NCBI GenBank assembly: GCA_028282485.1 | Contig: JANQHU010000235.1 | Span: forward strand, 1-8,201 | Origin: Bacillota bacterium | GTDB lineage: Bacteria > Bacillota > UBA4882 > UBA8346 | Direction of reading: 5' to 3' | Length of the DNA stretch: 8,201 bases | In this document: in pieces, positions 1-5,412 of the stretch | Numbering within the stretch: the stretch's first letter is position 1 | How the letters are laid out: the number at the start of each line of letters is the position of its first letter | Notes under the pieces: generated by a model | What the model saw: only the letters and a program-made list of their open reading frames with translations | Database searches by the model: none | Told to the model about the DNA's origin: nothing | Translations under genes and position numbers: made by a program

Positions 1-393
1 ATTACAATACATCAAAAAATTATTGAAGAAAGCGGCGGCCTTGGTAATGGCTGCTATATTTTCATTAGGGATAAAATTGAAAGTATTTTAGCCCAACAAT
101 TTCCACATTTTGGCTTTGATAAATACCCGTCCTTATTTCAAAAAGCAGCCATGCTGATGTATTTTTTTATTAAAGGCCATTGTTTTACTGACGGTAATAA
201 ACGAATCGGGATACAAAGTGCCATCGTTTTCTTAAAAATTAATGGATACATTGATCAAATTCCTGAACAAGCTGGCTATGCTAAAACAATGCATGTGGCC
301 TCCACAAAAGTGCCAGAAGATAAAAGGGATGATTATATTGATGAGTTAGCTGCTTGGTTATATGAAAATTTTATAAAAAACAACACGATTTAA
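1..393 (+). CDS. Doc/Fic-family toxin-like protein, 5' end cut by window
   Basis: The reading frame is open from base 1 to TAA at 391-393, so the window shows the last 130 residues and the start lies outside. The fragment carries the Fic/Doc core HCFTDGNKRIG at fragment residues 60-70, matching the pattern HxFx(D/E)(A/G)NKR. Upstream are the family's early H...GG segment (residues 5-15) and the FGFDKYP stretch (about 38-44), and NGY follows the core. In Doc of phage P1 this core transfers phosphate to elongation factor Tu. The Lys in the NKR position is the Doc form, whereas AMP-transferring Fic proteins usually have NGR. By analogy this is the toxin of a toxin-antitoxin pair, and any antitoxin would lie upstream outside the window. 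The DNA is AT-rich compared with mazG and hppA, which fits mobile origin. Family assignment is firm; toxicity is inferred. Confidence 0.88.
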   Translation: MTIHQKIIEESGGLGNGCYIFIRDKIESILAQQFPHFGFDKYPSLFQKAAMLMYFFIKGHCFTDGNKRIGIQSAIVFLKINGYIDQIPEQAGYAKTMHVASTKVPEDKRDDYIDELAAWLYENFIKNNTI

Positions 394-420
394 ATATTTT
401 TTTCATAAGCTGCAAAAAAT

Positions 421-469
421 AAAAACCCGGAGAAAAAGCTTTTTAGAAAAGTTCTTTCTGCGGATTTTT
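421..469. terminator. Bidirectional intrinsic terminator between convergent genes
   Basis: An imperfect inverted repeat has arms 421-443 and 447-469, with an A run (421-425) at one end and a T run (465-469) at the other. Pairing is interrupted by mismatches at 426/464, 430/460 and 436/454 and a G-T pair at 438/452. In the minus-strand transcript two of these become G-U pairs, so the stem is slightly better there. It lies between the stop of the Doc-like gene (393) and the stop of the minus-strand unknown gene (511), where a shared terminator is expected. The inner part contains the palindrome AAAAAGCTTTTT at 433-444. Confidence 0.6.
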
Positions 470-510
470 GAATTGGATTATATTTTCTGTTGATCTAATT
501 AATATTTTTG

Positions 511-1386
511 CTAAGCATAACTTTTTTTATTTTCATTTTTTTTCAAATGTTCACTTATAGAAACAACATTAGAATTTAAGTTTAATACATTATTATCGTC
601 CTGTGGCGACTCAACAGTAGCTTTATCTTCTTTCGTTAATGTTAACTTTTCAATCGCTTCTATAAAAGCGTTTACTAACTGCTCCGTTTCTTTTTGGATA
701 GTTTGCAACAAATTCTGTTCTTGTGTAACTTGTTCTATTTTATTTCCCAGTTGAATTACTTTATTATTCATTTGATAATCTTTTGCTAACAAAGCACTTA
801 CAAATTGTTTGGTGCTTTCAATTAAATCACTGAAAAAATTACTTTTTGAATTAGCTAATTTATCTTCTAATTGCAACTTGCTTTTACTCAAATTATCTAA
901 CTCAACCTTTAACTTTGGGAGGAATAATTTAAGAAAATTATTTAAATCCTTTTCAATTTTAGCTAAACTATTCATATAACCTTTACTACTTTGTTTGAAA
1001 TTGATCGAATCAATTCTTTTAGCCATACGAGTTAAACTACTAAATTCTCTTTGTAATTTATTAAAAGTTTGTTCCAAATCCTTAAAAATAATAGAAACAT
1101 TCTGACTAATTTCAGCAGAAGGTGATTTTTGTAATAAGTTCTTAGATAATTCATTATAAGTATTGGTAATAACAGTTTGCACATTTCCATAAACCACATT
1201 TAAATAATCATTAACGTTTATTATCTTTTCAATAGATTTATTTAAGAGATGCTTACTCCAGTTATCACCAACCAAACCTTTACTAAAAAAACCTTCTTGA
1301 TTTTTATTTGAGGACAAATTCTTCGAAATAGTATTTGCATCTTTCAATTCCGATGATGTGTTTTTATTTTTACCACTCTGAATCAT
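511..1386 (-). CDS. Unrecognised helix-rich (coiled-coil-like) hypothetical protein
   Basis: I do not recognise this protein. From the preferred ATG at 1386 it has 291 residues. It is rich in Lys, Asn, Ser, Leu and Gln, contains no cysteine, and shows no signal peptide or membrane segment. Residues about 50-250 look like long amphipathic helices with regularly spaced Leu/Ile/Val and many charged positions, suggesting a coiled-coil or structural/binding role. The N-terminal 40 residues and the C-terminal 35 look polar and disordered. The frame can be extended to ATG 1497 (328 residues), but that adds a very basic 37-residue segment overlapping a good promoter. ATG 1386 has a strong Shine-Dalgarno 8 bases upstream, so I prefer it. 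The DNA is much more AT-rich than mazG next door: 13 of 60 bases are G/C in 541-600 against 32 of 60 in 1741-1800. The gene is probably acquired. Function unknown. Confidence 0.7.
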   Translation of the reverse strand: MIQSGKNKNTSSELKDANTISKNLSSNKNQEGFFSKGLVGDNWSKHLLNKSIEKIINVNDYLNVVYGNVQTVITNTYNELSKNLLQKSPSAEISQNVSIIFKDLEQTFNKLQREFSSLTRMAKRIDSINFKQSSKGYMNSLAKIEKDLNNFLKLFLPKLKVELDNLSKSKLQLEDKLANSKSNFFSDLIESTKQFVSALLAKDYQMNNKVIQLGNKIEQVTQEQNLLQTIQKETEQLVNAFIEAIEKLTLTKEDKATVESPQDDNNVLNLNSNVVSISEHLKKNENKKSYA

Positions 1387-1391
1387 CAAAC

Positions 1392-1401
1392 CCACCCCCT
1401 T
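1392..1401 (-). promoter_or_regulatory. Strong ribosome binding site for the unknown gene
   Basis: The minus strand reads AAGGGGGTGG, which differs from the ideal AAGGAGGTGA at two of ten positions. The core GGGGG ends 8 bases before ATG 1386. The alternative ATG at 1497 has only AAGGAA more than ten bases upstream, within the end of mazG, so this site decides the start. Confidence 0.65.
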
Positions 1402-1459
1402 GGCCGGATTATTTTTCGACCAGAATGTTAGTCTAAGTTTCTTTGTTCTCTTTACTTCT

Positions 1460-1488
1460 ATTTTACCTCTTTTTTCCCTTTTAGTCAA
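1460..1488 (-). promoter_or_regulatory. Sigma-A-type promoter for the unknown gene
   Basis: On the minus strand TTGACT (1488-1483) is followed by a 17-base spacer and TAAAAT (1465-1460). Each box matches the consensus at five of six positions and the spacing is ideal. Transcription would start near 1453, about 65 bases before ATG 1386, and would exclude the upstream ATG at 1497. The promoter starts just after the mazG stop codon, so the gene may be expressed both independently and by read-through. No experimental support is available. Confidence 0.6.
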
Positions 1489-1504
1489 TTTTAACATTTA
1501 CAAA

Positions 1505-2332
1505 TTATTTCCTTTTTTCCTTTGCTGCTTGCCAGAGGTGCTCTTTTTCGGCTAAAGGCATTTCTTTGAAGTTTTGAGCGGTTCGCAAGGCTTCCTGCTC
1601 CATATAATGAAACCGCGCGGTAAACTTTTGGATAGTACGGCGCAGGGCTAGTTCGGAATTAATTTTTAAGAAGCGTCCGGCGTTGACTAAGGCAAATAAG
1701 AGATCGCCAAACTCATCCTCTAATCTTTGCCACTCCGGGCTGTCTTTAGGGGGCGGCGCTTCTTCCTGGGCCAGAACTTCTGTAAACTCGGCCAATTCTT
1801 CTTGGATTTTGGCCAAGGGACCGGCTAAATCAGGCCAATCAAAGCCCACCTTGGCGGCTTTGGACTGGAGTTTGGCGGCTCGCATTAAGGCGGGTAACTC
1901 CGGGGGAACCCCATCAAGGGCTGACTTGCGTTCTTCGGGAGCTTCGCTCTTTTTAATCTTCTCCCAATTTTCGATTACTCCGGAGACGCTCTGAACTTGC
2001 AAATCCCCAAAGACATGGGGATGGCGGCGCTCAAGTTTGGCCGCAATTCCTTCGATAATTTCGGCCATCCCGAACTCACTGCGCTCGGCAGCTAATTGCC
2101 CATGAAAGACTACTTGCAGCAGTAAATCTCCCAGCTCTTCCCGGAGCTTGTCCATCCGGTTTAGGTCAATGGCCTCCACTACTTCGTAGGCCTCCTCAAT
2201 GACACAAGGGCGCAGGCTGGCATGAGTCTGCTCCCGATCCCAGGGACAACCATTCTCCCCTCGTAAAGTGGCCATGATCTCCATTAATCGCGTTAACGCC
2301 GTGGTGGCGGCTAATTTATCTGTCTGATTCAT
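1505..2332 (-). CDS. mazG: Nucleoside triphosphate pyrophosphohydrolase MazG
   Basis: MazG hydrolyses (d)NTPs to the monophosphate and pyrophosphate, a cytosolic house-cleaning activity against non-canonical nucleotides. At 275 residues it has the full two-domain form, close to E. coli MazG. The N-terminal domain has CPWD (29-32), the Mg-binding EEAYE (46-50) and EELGD (65-69), and HPHVFGD (104-110). The C-terminal domain repeats the plan with EELAE (178-182) and DEFGD (206-210). All metal-binding acids appear intact. Bacillus YabN carries an extra N-terminal methylase domain that is absent here. The ATG lies one base after the flippase stop codon, with AAGGG 8 bases upstream inside the flippase gene, so translation is probably coupled. 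There is no terminator before the next minus-strand gene, 7 or 118 bases downstream depending on its start. Confidence 0.95.
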   Translation of the reverse strand: MNQTDKLAATTALTRLMEIMATLRGENGCPWDREQTHASLRPCVIEEAYEVVEAIDLNRMDKLREELGDLLLQVVFHGQLAAERSEFGMAEIIEGIAAKLERRHPHVFGDLQVQSVSGVIENWEKIKKSEAPEERKSALDGVPPELPALMRAAKLQSKAAKVGFDWPDLAGPLAKIQEELAEFTEVLAQEEAPPPKDSPEWQRLEDEFGDLLFALVNAGRFLKINSELALRRTIQKFTARFHYMEQEALRTAQNFKEMPLAEKEHLWQAAKEKRK

Positions 2333-2333
2333 T

Positions 2334-3884
2334 TTATTTTCCCTTACTCCTTCGTTTTAAACTTTTGATCTTTTCGAGATCCGCCGGGGAAATTCCTCCT
2401 AATAACCGTAAGATTACCAAATAAATTCCCAGAGCGAGACTACTCACCAGCAGAAATTCCCCCAGAGGGGCGAGAGGGCAGATCCTGCTCAAATACCAAC
2501 CTGCCAGGAGCATTCCCAAGGCGCCCAGCCCCGCCGCTTTTTTAAAAGATAGGCGCACCGGGGCTTGACGTTTGATCGCCAGATAGTTTAGCAAAGCAGT
2601 GGCCCCTGCTCCCGCCGTAGTCCCCAGGGCGGCTCCCGCCAGATTAAGGCCCGGACAGCCCACGGCGACTACCGTGACCAGAATCTTTAACAGAGCTCCT
2701 AAGGTAAAGTTGATCAAGGGTAGATTGGGTTTGCCTAAACCTTGCAAGACACTGGCCGTTACTTGTTGAAAACCGAGAAAAAAGACGGCTGGGGCAAACC
2801 AGACTAAAATACTAATTCCCCCTTCTCCATAAATAATCCGATATATTGTTTTCCCAAATAACCCGACTACTATGGCTACGGGTAACAAATAAAGCACTGC
2901 CCAACGCAAGCCCTCGGAAATAGTGGCCGCTAACCCGGCTTCTCCGTGCCGGGCTTTGCTGCCAGCCAAAGCCGGGACCAGATTAGCAGCAATGGCCGAA
3001 GTCACAATCAGTGGCAAATAAACCACCGCCCAGGAGTTGCCTAAAACGCCTAACTGAGCCGTAGCCTGGTTAATAGTATAGCCAATTGCCTGCAACCGCC
3101 CGGGGAGAATTACCGTATCCAGGGTTTGTAAGAGAGGCATTAAAACCAAGGCTACCGAGACCGGCAGGGCAAAACGCACTAATTTACCAAGAATCTGGCG
3201 ATAGCTTTCTACATATTTACTTCGAGTTTGAGAGGCTTTAGCTCCGGAGCGAAACTTCTGCCAATAAATAATAATCAAATAAACCAAACCCGCCAGAGCT
3301 CCGGCCGTTCCGCCAAAAGCGGCTCCGGCAGCGGCATGCTCTAAGCCGTCGGCCAGGAGCATAACCGCTAAAATCAAGGCCACGGCTACCCTCACGATCT
3401 GTTCGACTACCTGGGAGAAGGCACTGGGCCACATCTGTTGCCAACCCTGAAAAAAGCCCCGCAAAGCAGCCATTAGGCTCATGAAAAAAATCGCTGGAGC
3501 TAAGGCCCACATGGTATAGACTGCTCGGGAGTCGGCTAAAACATGAGTGGCTAACCACTGGGCCATTCCCGCCATGCCTAAGGCTCCCGCCAGTCCCAGG
3601 CAGAAAGTCATTACTAAGGCCGCCCGAAAAGTTTTTTGGACCGCCTCCGGATTATGACAAGCCACCTGCTCAGCCACCAAGCGGGAGACGGCGATGGGAA
3701 TCCCTGCGTTAGAAAAGGATAAGAAAATCAAATAAATAGGATAAGCCATCTGGTAGAGGCCGATTCCTTCGGCGCCAATCAACCGAGCCAAGGGAATCCG
3801 GTAAACGGCTCCTAATATTTTTACCACCAACCCGGCCAGAGTCAGGAGGGCAGTCCCTTTTAAAATTGAATCTGCTTTCAGCAT
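2334..3884 (-). CDS. Polysaccharide biosynthesis / SpoVB-type flippase (MOP superfamily)
   Basis: This is a very hydrophobic 516-residue integral membrane protein, the usual size for SpoVB/YabM/YtgP proteins, which are expected to have 14 membrane helices. The N-terminus is typical: a short ILKG segment, a first helix, YRIPLARLIGAEGIGLYQ (28-45), then a helix with SNAGIP (58-63) and AVSRLVAE. The C-terminus ends in a basic cytosolic tail. Members flip lipid-linked sugars such as lipid II or spore-cortex and envelope precursors across the membrane. The substrate here cannot be read from sequence. Position directly before mazG matches YabM in Bacillus more than the unlinked spoVB, so I give no symbol. 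The ATG at 3884 has AAGGTAGG 8 bases upstream. An out-of-frame ATG at 3890 opens only a three-codon frame. Confidence 0.88.
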   Translation of the reverse strand: MLKADSILKGTALLTLAGLVVKILGAVYRIPLARLIGAEGIGLYQMAYPIYLIFLSFSNAGIPIAVSRLVAEQVACHNPEAVQKTFRAALVMTFCLGLAGALGMAGMAQWLATHVLADSRAVYTMWALAPAIFFMSLMAALRGFFQGWQQMWPSAFSQVVEQIVRVAVALILAVMLLADGLEHAAAGAAFGGTAGALAGLVYLIIIYWQKFRSGAKASQTRSKYVESYRQILGKLVRFALPVSVALVLMPLLQTLDTVILPGRLQAIGYTINQATAQLGVLGNSWAVVYLPLIVTSAIAANLVPALAGSKARHGEAGLAATISEGLRWAVLYLLPVAIVVGLFGKTIYRIIYGEGGISILVWFAPAVFFLGFQQVTASVLQGLGKPNLPLINFTLGALLKILVTVVAVGCPGLNLAGAALGTTAGAGATALLNYLAIKRQAPVRLSFKKAAGLGALGMLLAGWYLSRICPLAPLGEFLLVSSLALGIYLVILRLLGGISPADLEKIKSLKRRSKGK

Positions 3885-3910
3885 GCCATGAACCTACCTT
3901 ACCTTCAGGA

Positions 3911-3958
3911 TTTTGTCACCTTAAAGGATATGTTTCCGCAAAAGGCTTCATGACAAAA
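3911..3958. repeat. Inverted repeat upstream of the flippase gene
   Basis: TTTTGTCA at 3911-3918 is repeated in inverted orientation as TGACAAAA at 3951-3958, with 32 bases between. It lies between the antiporter terminator and the flippase start, where the promoter of the flippase-mazG unit would be expected. It could be an operator, or chance in AT-rich DNA; the right arm overlaps the terminator T run. Confidence 0.3.
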
Positions 3959-3985
3959 AACCTTGCCATTTTTCACTTGGCAAGG
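3955..3985 (-). terminator. Intrinsic terminator of the Na+/H+ antiporter gene
   Basis: The minus strand reads CCTTGCCA, a 9-base loop, then TGGCAAGG, followed at once by six T. The 8-bp stem is perfect. It lies 43 bases after the antiporter stop and before the flippase gene, so it separates the two transcription units. Confidence 0.88.
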
Positions 3986-4027
3986 CCGTAAAAGTATAAG
4001 GTAGTCACTTTTTTTAACTTCTAAACC

Positions 4028-5302
4028 TCATCTAAAGAAAATCAAGGTCACGATGAAGTACAGGGGAATCAAGACAGCCGTGGAATAGGCCATGTACCCA
4101 AAAAATTGGGGTACTTTAAAGCCTTGTTCTTCGGCAATGGCTTTGATCATAAAATTCGGGCCATTACCAATATAGGTATTGGCTCCCATAAAGACGGCCC
4201 CACAACTGATAGCGGCCAGTAGATCAGCCCGCACATTAATACCGGGCACAATCTCAAAACCTCCCGCCCCTAAAGTACTGGTGACACTCTCCGCTAGGGA
4301 AGTAAAGGTTAAATAAGTGGGCGCATTATCCAAGAAGGAGCTCAAAATTCCGGTAAACCAGAAGAACTGCCAAGGCTTAGTAATCCCAAAGGAGGCCCCT
4401 TGTTCCTCTAAAAGCAGTAACAAAGGCACCATGGTCACAAAGATCCCGGCAAATAAGATGGCCACTTCGGAAATGGGGTAAAAAGTAAACTTATTCTCCC
4501 GGCGTAATTCTTTTTTCGTGAACAACCAAGAGAGCCCCATGAGTAGCGCCATGCCAATCTCCCGGTAAGGAGCTGGGGTCTGAAAGAAGATAAGTAAGAC
4601 CACCATTCCTAAAAAGAGAAAATTCAACTTGCCATCAATAGTGATTCCCCGTTGCTGGGTAGCATCCCGCACTACATCGGCTACTTCTTCCTTGCGATAA
4701 GCCTTGGAGTCCCACAAATAAAAGATGACCAGTAAGGCTACCAGAACGGTCAGCCATTGGAAGAAGAGACTAAAAGTCCAGGTAAAGGGAACGCCTCTTA
4801 AGTAACCCAGATAGAGGGGCGGGTCTCCTAAGGGAGTCAAGGTCCCGCCTACATTAGAAACAATAAAAATAAAAAAGACGATAATATGGGTCACGTGTTT
4901 CCGCTCACTGATGGTAGAAAGCAGGGGGCGGATCAGTACCATACTGGCCCCGGTAGTCCCAATAAAATTGGCCAAAACCCCTCCGATGAGTAGAATAATA
5001 GTGTTAGTACGGGGGGTGGCCCGCAGATCCCCTTTAATTAAAATGCCCCCGGAAATCAGATATAACGAGGCTAATAACATAATAAAGGAGATATACTCCT
5101 CAAAAGAATGTAACAATTCTTTAGGGAGATAAAGGACCAAATAAATAAAGACGGGTAAGCTAACGATCGCCGTAATAATGGCTTTGTTTCTATTACTCTC
5201 CCAAAAATGATGGGCTACCAGAGGCATGGTAGCAATTAATAACAGCAGCAGCCCAAAGGGAAAATAAAAAAAAGCCGGAATTGCAACATGATGTTCAGCC
5301 AT
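4028..5302 (-). CDS. Sodium:proton antiporter, ion-transporter superfamily (CitMHS/NhaD-like)
   Basis: A 424-residue membrane protein with about 11-12 hydrophobic segments. Its re-entrant hairpin motifs are those of the ArsB/NhaD/citrate-transporter superfamily: NFIGTTGASMVLIRPLL (112-128), SNVGGTLTPLGDPP (149-162), SSFLDNAPTY (321-330) and GANTYIGNGPNF (373-384). The two halves form the expected inverted repeat, each with a conserved Asn/Asp-rich loop at mid-membrane. Closest resemblance is to putative Na+/H+ antiporters of the CitMHS_2 group. Exchange of Na+ for H+ is inferred from family and context, and another anion or cation substrate is possible. It follows hppA by 110 bases on the same strand. 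The ATG at 5302 has GGAAAGGAG ending 14 bases upstream, a long spacing, but no other in-frame start codon lies between. Its own terminator follows. Confidence 0.85.
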   Translation of the reverse strand: MAEHHVAIPAFFYFPFGLLLLLIATMPLVAHHFWESNRNKAIITAIVSLPVFIYLVLYLPKELLHSFEEYISFIMLLASLYLISGGILIKGDLRATPRTNTIILLIGGVLANFIGTTGASMVLIRPLLSTISERKHVTHIIVFFIFIVSNVGGTLTPLGDPPLYLGYLRGVPFTWTFSLFFQWLTVLVALLVIFYLWDSKAYRKEEVADVVRDATQQRGITIDGKLNFLFLGMVVLLIFFQTPAPYREIGMALLMGLSWLFTKKELRRENKFTFYPISEVAILFAGIFVTMVPLLLLLEEQGASFGITKPWQFFWFTGILSSFLDNAPTYLTFTSLAESVTSTLGAGGFEIVPGINVRADLLAAISCGAVFMGANTYIGNGPNFMIKAIAEEQGFKVPQFFGYMAYSTAVLIPLYFIVTLIFFR

Positions 5303-5340
5303 TTTCTTCTTAAAAACTCCTTTCCTGAATTTAGTTTTGC

Positions 5341-5369
5341 AAGAAAAGCCCGGATAGGATACCCGGGCC
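5341..5369 (-). terminator. Intrinsic terminator after hppA
   Basis: The minus strand reads GCCCGG, a short loop, CCGGGC, then TTTTCTT. The six GC pairs are flanked by two possible G-U pairs. It starts about 43 bases after the hppA stop. The T run is broken by a C and no clear promoter lies between this site and the antiporter, so partial read-through is likely. Confidence 0.8.
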
Positions 5370-5412
5370 TCTCTAAAAAGACTTTGTCAAAAATTCCTTC
5401 AAAGGATCTTAA

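Noticed and set aside
394..510. Small gene or RNA gene between the convergent genes
   Set aside because: Apart from the hairpin at 421-469 there is only AT-rich sequence with no open frame or tRNA-like fold.
1..2332. A toxin-antitoxin link between the Doc-like gene and mazG, as with mazEF in E. coli
   Set aside because: The genes are on opposite strands with an unrelated gene and a terminator between them, and no mazE or mazF is visible.
3930..3956. TTGTCA with CATATC as a promoter, or a sporulation sigma-E-like -10, for the flippase gene
   Set aside because: The -10 matches only three of six positions, no sigma-E -35 is visible, and the -35 overlaps the terminator T run.
5385..5390. Perfect TTGACA on the minus strand after hppA, as a -35 box for the antiporter
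   Set aside because: At 17 bases spacing the sequence is CCCGGG, and the nearest A/T-rich box (TATCCT) is 23 bases away inside the terminator stem-loop.
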